DNA of 17,627 nucleotides from Smittium mucronatum (taxonomy: Eukaryota > Kickxellomycota > Harpellomycetes > Harpellales > Legeriomycetaceae): positions 1 to 17,627 of the forward strand of contig LSSL01002463.1 in assembly GCA_001953115.1 (NCBI GenBank). The letters are read 5' to 3'. Below are positions 8,531-17,627 of this stretch, piece after piece. The stretch's first letter is position 1. Each line of letters starts with the position of its first letter. Below the pieces are notes generated by a model that saw only the letters and a list, made by a program, of their open reading frames with translations, ran no database searches and was not told where the DNA came from. Position numbers and translations under genes: made by a program.

Positions 8531-11500
8531 TTAAAGGTAATTTTTTGCAAACTCAATAAGATAAGGATCATCCAAATATTTATCGATAGAAACGTCATCG
8601 CTTAGCCCCTAACAAGATAAATATAAAAATAAATAAAATGGTTGTTTCTTCCTTAAAAAACTCATAATGTGCAAGGAAAAATGAAACTTCGTTTAAAATA
8701 TGGTGAGATTTATTAAATTATGTACCTTTCTTCTTCGGGTTTTGACCATAAAGTCACGAGCCAAATGATTAGCGGAGCTTGGCTCTAAAGGTTTAAGCAT
8801 AATAGTTTTATCTAATGGGTCACCAGGAACAGATTGCCAATGACTAAAATACTGCTGACTAAAAGCCTGCCCATTAGTATGGATTCTAAGATCAGTTTCA
8901 AACCCAAAAGAGTCTATTATAGGCAGAAGAGCTTTGACCGTATATAAAGGCGATCCAGCTTTAGGAATATCATTGGTAACATGGCCTCTTCTTTTTGCGA
9001 GAACAGTGTAGACGGCAGAAACACAATCAGCAGGAGCTTGAACCTCAACATGATAAATGGGCTCCAGTAATTTGGGTGATGCAGATAAGAATGATGCATA
9101 GCACACCCTTCGTGAGGTTGGAATAATCTGCCCACCTCCACGGTAGATAGGCTCAGTAGCCAAGTCTGCACCCATGAGCTTGAATCGGGTAGATCGAATA
9201 GGTTCCTCGCAAAGAGGGCCTTCTCTAGTTGCCCAATGGAAGCCTTGTTTAATTGATTCCTTAATCATACGAAGATGAGATTTATTAGTCTCTGTGGGTA
9301 ATGTGTCATCACTCAAAATGTTGGTGCCACTTTCATCTTCTGGACCGAAAGCCCAAATTGATCTGGCGGCAAGGACATCCCAGTCAAAATTTTCCTGGAA
9401 ATAATGCCCAAGTGTTCTCACGGGCCATTTTATGTCAATGTTTCCAGATTCTAAATCCTGGACTATATCTTTATCCAACGGCTCACAAATCATAGTCAGT
9501 TTGTTTCTATAAAATAGAAAATGAAATTAATGTATGAAAATAATAATCAAAATAAAAGTAAACTTAAGTATAACCTAAAGTGAAAATTACTTTTTGTTAG
9601 GGGTTTCGGCAAAACATTTCATAGCCGATGTTTCAGTAACAGTTTCCCTGAATGAAACAACAGGATCGGATACTTTGATGTCAATTTCAGAATATAAAAT
9701 ACGTAAATCGTGAAGTATACAATCGAGATAAATTTCACCAGTACCCAAAATAACGTGCTCTCCACTCTCTTCTACTTTAGTTATAGACATTGGATAGGTT
9801 TTGCTTATTTTACGTAGACCACTAAGCATTTTGGGAAGTTCAGATGGATGAACAGGTTCAATCGCAACCTTCATAACTGACGCACTGGGGAATTGTAATG
9901 GTTTAAAAACAGAAGGGTTATAATTTTCAAGAGCACTTCGTGTAGTTAAGAGTGCGGTTTTTGATATGGACGCGTCAACACCTTTTAATAAGATCCAATT
10001 TCCTGCCTGTAATCCAGAAACAGGAATTCTATATCTAGATTCAAATATCCAAGACTCTTCAACTACTTCTTCGACAATCTCTTCATCATCACCTTCAGTG
10101 TAACCTTCACCTAGGACCAAAACTGATTGGCCAGATTGGATGGTTCCACTAAATATTCTTCCAAATGCATATAATTCAGAGGCATCGACAGAAGGGTACA
10201 TTTTAGCAACATGTACTATTAGAGGACCGGATGAAGAACATTCTTTCATAGATTGGTATACATGAGAGTCAGTTGGGCCAGTATATATATATTTTAGCTA
10301 TAAAATAAAAAGGATTAAATTCGTTTTTATGGCAGAAATGAAATATAGTTAAACTTAAAAAAGGTGAGACGATAAATGTTTATAAAAATGTATATTAGGA
10401 TAGTTATATCTCACCTTATTTTGGGCATTTTCTTCCGGTGAAGGTATATGTTGAACACACATATCAACGAAGCTGGTTGGAGGCCCAATGAATATTCCCA
10501 TGATGCGTCTTAATAGAGATGGAACATCTAAATCGAACTCTTTTTTTTTTAGGTAAATTCCCAAGCTTTCAAGAACAGGAGCAAGCTCTGGTTGGTCCTC
10601 TCCGACAACTTGGGCATGTATTTTATACAAAGGTTCCATGATAAAGTGTATAAAGGATCTTTCAGCCCCATCAGAATCTGATTTTCTGACAAACTTACGA
10701 GTATCAGTTTTATAGTAAACATCCCCCCATAGTCTCTTTGAAAAATCTTTGACATTTATAGGGTAATTCCACTTTTCAATATAAAAGCTTGCAAAGGATT
10801 CCAATGAGAAACACCAGCCGTACTCAGATGAGGCAAAGCAAACATTTCCCAACTCTGGTGATAGTCTGCTGGCTTCGGTGGACCCAGGACATTGACTACA
10901 TATTTTTTTATGGCGATAAAGGATTGTGTAAAAAAATTGGTAAAGTTAATGAAAAAGGAAAATCGTACCTTATAATCGAATTTACTTCTTCAATAGTGTG
11001 CTTTAGTTTGTAGTAAGAATCCTTAGGAGGGATTTTTAGTTCAAGAATTAATCGATCGATTTTATTGATAACTAAGGTAATCTTAATATTTTCTTTAACA
11101 CACAATTTAATTATCTGTTCAGTATTTGCCATTACACCCTCAATGGCATCCACAACTAAAACAGCACCATCAGCTAATCTTAAACCCACTACAACCTCAT
11201 CAATAAAGTTGACATGGCCGGGGGTATCCATTAAGTTTATGACATAAGATTTGTTTTTAGAGTTTTGCAACACCAAAGACATAGGCATAGCTTTGGTGCT
11301 CATTCCACGTTTTCGTTCAATGTTTTGAACCATAGTGTATCCACGTTTCGAAATGGGTTCTCGGGAAGAACTAACGGTACTAGTAACTCTAGGAGGAGTT
11401 TCGTCCCATTCTTTCCAAACATGAGTAGAGGCTACAAGCATGTCTATAAAACTGGTTTTACCATGGTGGAGCTGTCCTACTAATGCAATCTGTCTGGTGG

Positions 11501-12047
11501 AATGAGGGTGACTCATCAAATCAACGAGAAATCTGGAGAAATTTTAAATTGAAAAAAATATAGAAATATTGTAAAATAAACAAAAGCTGTTAATAAATAT
11601 TACTCTTTGTTATAAACAGTTTCTGGCAAATTTTCTTCCTGAATGAGAAATTTGTTTTGTTTAACAGGGGCAATTATGGGTTCAGACAATGGCTGGGTAT
11701 CTTCATCGTTAACGAGAACTTCTACGTCGGGCCCGTAAACCTCTTCTGCATCTGGGTAGTATTTTTTATCTTCGTGTAATACTATTTGATTATGAGTCTG
11801 ACCTATTGATGGAATTTCAAATGCATATTGTAGAAAGATCCTGGGATGAAAAATTTTGATTGTTAAAAGAGATTGAAATATGTAAAAAAGTACTTTGATA
11901 TTGAACGATTTGTTGAGAATTATCTTCATTTTCATCATCCATCTCTACATCTGATCCTCCTTCCGAAATGGGGAAGTCTTCGTCCTCAGAACTACTGATA
12001 TCAGGCCCAAGATAATTGCCGAATTCATCGTAATTGGAGTCGTTCAT
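8531..12047 (-). CDS. EFTUD2: U5 snRNP GTPase, Snu114/Cwf10/EFTUD2 (seven exons)
   Basis: EF-G-like GTPase of the U5 snRNP, which in this family controls spliceosome activation and disassembly together with Prp8 and Brr2. Exons, high to low coordinate: 12047-11894, 11802-11604, 11532-10969, 10895-10415, 10297-9591, 9506-8726, 8608-8531. The joined length is 2964 nt (987 aa plus TAA; human 972 aa). Introns are 91, 71, 73, 117, 84 and 117 bp, all GT...AG. The start [12 protein letters not shown] matches the family N-terminus, followed by an acidic segment and LHEDKKYYP (60-68). G1 is GQLHHGKT (137-144), G3 DTPGH (220-224), G4 NKID (274-277). Domain II begins around 500 (FGRIFSGTI). [10 protein letters not shown] is at 613-622, [10 protein letters not shown] at 645-654 and RRGHV at about 874. 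The tail is encoded by a 25-codon last exon. A roughly 15-residue insert precedes switch I (about 156-182). The exon 1/2 junction is the least certain; the rest is firm. Confidence 0.96.
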
Positions 12048-12158
12048 ACTTTTCTGTAAGTTTAATATTAAGGATTGAACCAGCTATAAAATGAGAATAC
12101 CACAGTAAACAACCAAGTCATCAGCCCAAAAAAAACTGATCAATGATTACCAAACTTC

Positions 12159-12170
12159 TTTTCGCGAAAA
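12159..12170. promoter_or_regulatory. CGCG-centred palindrome upstream of EFTUD2
   Basis: TTTTCGCGAAAA is a perfect 12-bp palindrome, 112 bp upstream of the EFTUD2 start codon, in DNA where CpG is otherwise scarce. It resembles E2F or fungal SBF/MBF-type sites (CGCGAAA core), so a cell-cycle factor could bind it. This is inferred from the motif alone. Confidence 0.35.
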
Positions 12171-12514
12171 CAAATTATTTTATGCTATTTTAATTGGGTG
12201 CTTTTAAAGTAATTTGATAGGATATAAGAATGCTTTCTGCGATTTAGCCAAATGACGCAAAAAATAGGCAAAATTAAGTCGGCCAACCGAAAATGGAAGT
12301 TAGAGACGATGATGCAATTAGTAGATTCGAAAAAATTAATATAAAAAGAATAGTTTAATTGCATATGCTTTTGTAGAGGAATTAGAAAAACTAGTGTGGT
12401 GATGCCAATACAAAAAAAGCTTAAAAACGATTCCATAAAAGATGATTATGGTGATAAAGTATTTGCCGATCGGTATTTCTTGAAATTGTTGATTAAGAAG
12501 GCCTATAGCCGTGA
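12171..12514. other. Intergenic stretch between FAHD1 3' end and EFTUD2 5' side
   Basis: About 340 bp with no firm gene. It should hold the FAHD1 3' UTR. On the plus strand, 12426-12514 is open with mixed codons reading KDDYGDKVFADRYFLKLLIK, but the frame then runs antisense into FAHD1 and has no recognisable partner exon. Opposing minus-strand ORFs here are Ile/Phe-rich and look like chance. Confidence 0.5.
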
Positions 12515-13168
12515 TCACTCGTCTCTGTTCTTCACATTAAAGCTTATTCTGTCCATCTCCTCCCCTTCGTATTCCATTCCTGCAGTTACCGTATCCCCCT
12601 CGACTATCTGACTCACCCCCTTTGGAGTTCCAGTGATTATGAGGTCACCTTCTTCTAGAGTCATTACGTTACTAACGTACTCTATAAGTTCAGGGATTTT
12701 AAATACCATCAAACTTGTGCTCTCATTTTGGCGCATTTTCCCGTTGACTTCTACCCATATCTTGATATTGTCGGGATTAGATATATCCTCTTTAGGGATA
12801 AACTTTCCGATGGGAGTAAAGGTGTCATAACCTTTACTCATAGACCACGGGTATCCTTTTTTCCTAGCAACCACTTGCAAATCTCTAGCTGTGAGATCCA
12901 ATGCTAATGCATATCCTGAAACATGCTTAAAAGCATCGCTCGCCTTGATATGACCTCCTCCCTCACCAATCACAACGCCCAATTCCACTTCGTGATGTAT
13001 GATATTTTTTGGGGGTATAAGAATTGTACCTGGCGATTTCACATAGGAGGTTGTTGGCTTTAAGAAAAACATTACCTCAGTCGGTACAACACTGTTGAGT
13101 TCCTTGATATGATCGAGATAATTCTCTCCAATAGCAATGATCTTCTTGCCTCTTTTAACAAAGTTCAT
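12515..13168 (-). CDS. FAHD1: FAHD1-type acylpyruvase / oxaloacetate decarboxylase
   Basis: Fumarylacetoacetate-hydrolase-fold enzyme, 217 aa, close to human FAHD1 in length and aligned with few indels from start to end. FAHD1 enzymes hydrolyse acylpyruvates and decarboxylate oxaloacetate with Mg2+. The metal ligands align as E60 and E62 (HHEVELG) and D91 (LDLTARD). The catalytic lid pair of the family corresponds to H20 and E23 (NYLDHIKE) and the active-site Lys to K112 (WSMSK). The GTPKGV signature is at 180-185. All key residues are intact, so the enzyme should be active. The start ATG has an A at -3 (AAACATG), and the fold begins within ten residues, so there is almost no room for the mitochondrial presequence seen in animals. 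The gene has no intron. The next gene, EFTUD2, lies about 470 bp away on the same strand and is functionally unrelated. Confidence 0.95.
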   Translation of the reverse strand: MNFVKRGKKIIAIGENYLDHIKELNSVVPTEVMFFLKPTTSYVKSPGTILIPPKNIIHHEVELGVVIGEGGGHIKASDAFKHVSGYALALDLTARDLQVVARKKGYPWSMSKGYDTFTPIGKFIPKEDISNPDNIKIWVEVNGKMRQNESTSLMVFKIPELIEYVSNVMTLEEGDLIITGTPKGVSQIVEGDTVTAGMEYEGEEMDRISFNVKNRDE

Positions 13169-13257
13169 GTTTAACTAATAATGTGGTGGTATGTGATTTT
13201 AAATTATTCAAATTGGTTTACACTGAGCTGATAACTGAATGAATGCTCGAGTGTTTT

Positions 13258-13265
13258 TATTTATA
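13258..13265 (-). promoter_or_regulatory. TATA-like box for FAHD1
   Basis: The minus strand reads TATAAATA about 90 bp upstream of the FAHD1 ATG, which would place a start site some 60 bp before the codon. In AT-rich DNA such words arise by chance, so position is the main support. Confidence 0.35.
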
Positions 13266-13903
13266 GTATTAGCGTTTGTTTGAGATCCTTGTATAGAAAT
13301 AGAAAATACCTTTTGTCAATAAACCCCTTGTAGACAAATTAGATCCGAACTAAAAATATTCTATTGGCCTATTTTTTATCTGGCCAGTGGTTAGGTTGGT
13401 TTATAGGCTGTTAATTCTTCTTTATCGAATACTTTCATTGTATCTAATCCACACTCTTAAAATTGGTTTCAAAATATTTATTAGGAAATTTATATCGCCT
13501 CTTTATAGGAGTAATTGTAAATAGACGGAATCTTCAATTCTAATACAAAAATAGACAGAAAAAAAGGGGTAGCAGATTATTGTCGCTAATATCTTGTATG
13601 AGCAACCAAAAGTTAGCACCAGCCACTAGAATTACTATACTGCCCTAATAACTAAAATAGTTTGTTGGTTTGGATATATAGTCATGAAACCTGGACCTGA
13701 TGAATAAAAATGACAACTAATGAAGAAAGTCTAGTTTAGCAAAGTCCAATAGTTTGCATTTTAATCACCAAATATCTCGATGTAGCCTATTTTTGTACAT
13801 GTGAGTAAATAAAAAACAATAACGTAAATGCGAGCTTAAGTCTGCCCCACTCATTCACTGAGTCCGCATTTCAAAAAAAAGTATGGAGATATAGATTTAT
13901 CGA
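13266..13903. other. Intergenic region upstream of FAHD1
   Basis: No gene was found. Base composition is slightly higher in G/C between about 13560 and 13720, with non-simple words (such as AGTTAGCACCAGCCACTAG), but stops occur in all frames. It may be an old relic; nothing is identifiable. Confidence 0.5.
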
Positions 13904-16822
13904 AATCTTGTATCATCAACCCGAAATTTTAATCCGATCACTAAAATCTTACATTCATCACTAAAAGCATACTCTCACTACCACAAAGGGTAATTTTTGC
14001 TACTTGCCGAGATTTTTATGATTATAATTTTTCATTATCGCGACACAATCTTCAATGGTCCATTTGCTATTATTTCAAAACCTACCACATTTATCCCATA
14101 TATTTTATTAAAAAATTCCATAGAAGTATTTAGCAGGAAAATAATATCTCCAAGAAGAAATTTTCACATACAATAATCCTTGAAAATATGAAGTCTCGAT
14201 GATTTTTTATGAATACATTCTAGAAGTCTCAATAAGGAAATATTTTTTTTAGCTATCAATTTACACAATTCAATGGTAAAATTTAAAGGTTTATGATGAT
14301 AGATTGGGGCTCACTAAAATTAAATTTCGAAATTGAAAATGAACATTCGAAAAAATGGTTTATTTCTAGAATTTTTTTTTTAAAAGAGTGTTCAGCTGTG
14401 TATTACTGTTTTCACAGATAATATAAGGAATGGATGTATAGTTTGGGCTTAATAGAATATTTCCACAATAAATGCGAATTTTTAGCAATTTTTTCTTTAT
14501 AACATAAAAATTCACGCGCAGAAACGGAAAAGCCTGTGCCTAAGTCTAAAATAATAGAAGATATAATAATATTGTAGAAAATATTTAAAATATTGAATAA
14601 CTTAATAATGGGTAGAGTTAATATTAGCTATGAAAAGATATATTTTACTATGAGTGCTATTAACAAAAGAAAAAAAATCAAGATGATTAACTTTCAACTA
14701 TTATTAGAATGTTACGAAATAAACTTTTATGAAGAGAAATGAAAAGCCACAAGTTTTAATTTATATTTGAGCCCAGACTCAATAAAAATATCATTTAAAT
14801 CAAAAGAATTATTGAAGAATTTCCAAATATATAATAATGTTCACATCGATATGATCTACCAAATGCTTTATCTGTGATTTCTTGTTCTAGTGGTTGGAAT
14901 TTAAGGCAACAAAAAAAGATCCGTACCAATTTTATTAGGTATAATACAAGATGAGAAAGGTGAAAATATATTATGGGCTTTGGAAAAAAATTAAAAAATG
15001 GGCTAGCTCATTGCAAATATGAATTTATTGTATTAAATCTAATATCTGACTCAGCCCAGCCCAACAAATACCATCCACCCTAAAAAAGATTTATGCTAAA
15101 TAAAAAAAAATATTGGTTTACACATGGAGAAATGTACAGTCTATTTTCCAAAATATCCTAAAGCTTCTCCAAGATAAAATAATGGAAGATATGTATTTTA
15201 TTCAGATTTCTTATGAAAAAGGACTATATGATTTATCATGGCATCTGTTTATGAGAAAATGGAGATAGTTTCTGGAACTTCACAACTTCATGTCGCAATT
15301 ACACTAAAACTATTTTGAAAATAGAAATTGGTATGAGTGATACAAAAAAAATTTCTCCAAGTGCAAATAACTGCCACAAAAGATTTAATTTAACAATTAA
15401 AACTAGATATCTTTCCTAGGAAAAGTTTAATATGTTTCAGCTACTTGAAAAGTTTATTGAAATTACAAATGACACCTACAGAACTAAAAAACAGAATTTT
15501 ACAATCAAAGCGTACAAAAGTTTAACACATAATAATCAGAATATGGAATATTTTTACTTTCGATTGTATGAAGAGAAAAAAATATATAAATTGTTTTAAC
15601 TTATCAAAATATTTGATAGGCAAGCTAAATATATTTGTTTTTGAGAATTTTAATGAAATTAAATCCATCTCGAGAAGAGTTTAATTAATTTAAGTTACTG
15701 GCAAAATTGCAAACTGCAAAGATAATATACGCTCATTTAATTCTTTCTCGAAAAATTGGAAGTATGTAGTTGTAACTATTATCTAAAGAAATTTAACAGC
15801 AATATGTAATAGAAACTTTTTTTGAGCTTAATAGAAAAAGAGACAAAAAAGATTTAACAGAGAAAAAAACAGAATCTTAATAAAAGAATAAATTATTTGT
15901 TTAACTATAGTTATTTTAAATAATAAAAATATATTTACGACTGAATATATTTTAAAATATTGCCGATTAAAATCTAGGGATAACCTTAATGTAAATTTTT
16001 TATTGGCAATGGCTTAAATCTTAGGATATTATCTAGTTTTATGTTAGTTTCAATGGTTTTACAACCCAATAGAAAAAAAAACATTGATTATTCTATTTAT
16101 AGCATATCTCAAAAAAAAAGTTTTTATAGAAGTTTCTAAAATAAAATATAACTAGCAACATACAATATATAATTCTTGATGGATTCGAATCATATATCCA
16201 AGGTACTGGGTAGATTAATTCTGAATTGACATACTTACCGACTAAAATTTACTAGCAACATACGAACTGATTTAATATATTCAGAAGAAAGTAAAATAAA
16301 TGTTCATAAAATTAATGCCTCTATATGCATATTTATCTAAGCAGAAGTTACAGATCAAAAAAATTTCAGTGTTATTGAGGTTTAATTTCCTATAACGGAT
16401 TAAAAAAACTTAAATACCAATATATATTAAATTTTAGAGTAAACTCTTACATATTGGAAAAAAATTTCGAAATCAAAACTTAGATATATTAGCTCAGAAG
16501 TATATGATATATATGTAATGAGAAATTTTGTTAGATTAATTTCAGGATAAAATGTTTCTTTGAAATGATCGGTAATAATAACCCTTTTTCACTGACACCA
16601 AAAATATTTTCATTTGAGAAAATTTGATGTTTAAAATTCTTGATTTGAATTATGCTTTATATTTCATAATCTATTTCCAAATCTGGATAAAAATAAAGAT
16701 TACGTTTTTTCCAATAATAAAAATGATTTTTTTAGTGATGAGAATAAAGGTGTAGTGGTGAAAAATGCAGTGATGTGGGTTTTAGTGATATGCTTCGGAT
16801 TTAGAGTTGATTATCTAAGATT
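13904..16822. mobile_element. Possible decayed 2.9 kb element with inverted ends
   Basis: AATCTTGTATCATCAACCC (13904-13922) matches the reverse complement of 16804-16822 at 15 of 19 positions. Further inward both ends carry ATCACTAAAA and TCACTACCAC/TCACCACTAC-like words in similar order, so similarity may extend about 80-90 bp. The interior is AT-rich with no supportable ORF, so any element would be non-autonomous or dead. No target-site duplication is obvious. The match is degenerate and may be partly coincidental. Confidence 0.3.
16151..16263 (+). repeat. 13-bp direct repeat, 100-bp spacing
   Basis: ACTAGCAACATAC occurs exactly at 16151-16163 and 16251-16263, each preceded by an AAAAT-type word. 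This may be the trace of a local duplication or an insertion footprint. Confidence 0.5.
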
Positions 16823-17627
16823 AAAATTTTGTTAATACCTAATCCAAAAAAAAAAAAATTAGAATTATTTTCTCTAAAAGGGAAATTATCGTATGGAGCA
16901 TTTTAAAAGAATTAATTTATTTAAAAAATAATGTTTTTGAATTTATTGGACTAGAATAAATACTCACAACCTAATTCGATACATAAAGTCAATTATGAAA
17001 ACACTGATTTTTATTAGTAATTTTGAGTCCATTTTGGAAAAACTTGGTTAGAAAATTAAAAAAATTCTACCATTAGTAAGGATTTTTTTTATAATACCCC
17101 ATATTTAATATTAACTAAGTTATTAAGGATTAGCATAAAATAACTGATATTTTTTTAAAAATTTCTTTTTTTCAGTTTAAATCATTGGTTAATAGAAATA
17201 CAAATTATAGAAGCCAATAAAATTAGAGGAAAAGGCTGAAATATTACTATTCCCGAATTTTTTCAATAAATATTTCTATTCGTCATTACAATTTCGTATT
17301 AAACAAGAATTTCACTCATTATTACTTTGATAAAAAAATCGAATTGATATAAAAAATTAAGGTTAAATAGTAAATTTTGGCTATATTGGTATATATTCGA
17401 CTATTTTTGTCGAATTATACTAAATTGAGATAAATTCTGCTATTTTAAGCGATTTTCGACTAATAAAAAGCTTAACCAATTATATCATTCTATTGTTTAA
17501 GCAATTTCCAACTAATTTTTTTTGAGCCATATTAAAAATATGAATTCCAAATAGTGGTTAAGGAAGCTTTAAATAACGTATCGTAAATAAACAGAGGTTA
17601 TATATTTCCCAAACTTAGCTGAGAATT
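16823..17627. other. AT-rich right flank, no gene seen
   Basis: No ORF of coding character. It includes a long A-run near 16846-16858 and a small hairpin, ATTCGAC (17395-17401) with GTCGAAT (17409-17415). Nothing further is supportable. Confidence 0.6.

Noticed and set aside
8917..9171. ORF overlapping EFTUD2 exon 6 in another frame
   Set aside because: It is a shadow of the strongly conserved EFTUD2 coding frame.
10789..11483. Several plus-strand ORFs opposite EFTUD2 exons 3 and 4
   Set aside because: They are antisense shadows; the minus strand encodes conserved GTPase motifs and the plus frames show none.
12185..12518. Minus-strand Ile/Phe-rich ORFs between the two genes
   Set aside because: Hydrophobic, AT-driven composition without a family match; they lie in the expected 3' UTR of FAHD1 or promoter of EFTUD2.
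12633..12830. Plus-strand ORF opposite FAHD1
   Set aside because: Antisense shadow of the FAHD1 frame, whose catalytic residues are intact.
16170..16200. GGATTCGAATC as a tRNA B box
   Set aside because: No A box at a suitable distance upstream and no tRNA-like stems; the word is self-complementary and probably chance.
1..17627. CRISPR array, bacterial operon or prophage
   Set aside because: The window has spliceosomal introns and a spliceosomal gene, so it is eukaryotic; no regularly spaced repeats are present.

Overview
This is a gene-poor, very AT-rich eukaryotic nuclear window. The flanks fall below 20% GC in places, for example around 6901-6960, while the exons are near 45%. Two genes can be supported, both on the minus strand in the 4.6 kb from 8531 to 13168. 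The first is a complete seven-exon gene for the U5 snRNP GTPase Snu114/EFTUD2 (8531-12047, 987 aa). The second is an intron-free gene for a FAHD1-type acylpyruvase/oxaloacetate decarboxylase (12515-13168, 217 aa). The EFTUD2 introns are short (71-117 bp) with GT...AG ends. Fungal-looking phrases in the EFTUD2 protein, the small introns and the composition suggest an AT-rich early-diverging fungus; a Mucoromycota/Glomeromycotina-like genome is my best guess, but the sequence does not prove it.

Layout. 1-2980: AT-rich DNA with simple repeats only. 2980-3760: a higher-GC patch with a possible Pol III (tRNA-derived) element, an unrecognised 75-codon ORF and two adjacent hairpins. 3968-4050 and 5100-5200: two copies of a degenerate CTCC-rich repeat. 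6108-7173: a clear long inverted repeat with about 260 bp arms around about 550 bp. 7312-7489: paired direct repeats. 7523-8095: a 42-50% GC island that reads as broken coding sequence with repeated TAG stops. 8531-12047: EFTUD2. 12048-12514: intergenic, with a perfect CGCG-centred palindrome. 12515-13168: FAHD1, with a TATA-like box 90 bp upstream. 13904-16822: a possible 2.9 kb decayed element with degenerate inverted ends. The rest is AT-rich sequence without supported genes.

The two genes have unrelated housekeeping jobs, nuclear pre-mRNA splicing and organic-acid metabolism. They are about 470 bp apart with room for separate promoters, so I see no functional cluster. The less ordinary material lies outside them: the long inverted repeat next to a coding-like GC island (6108-8095) and the candidate 2.9 kb element. 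No novel system is demonstrated.
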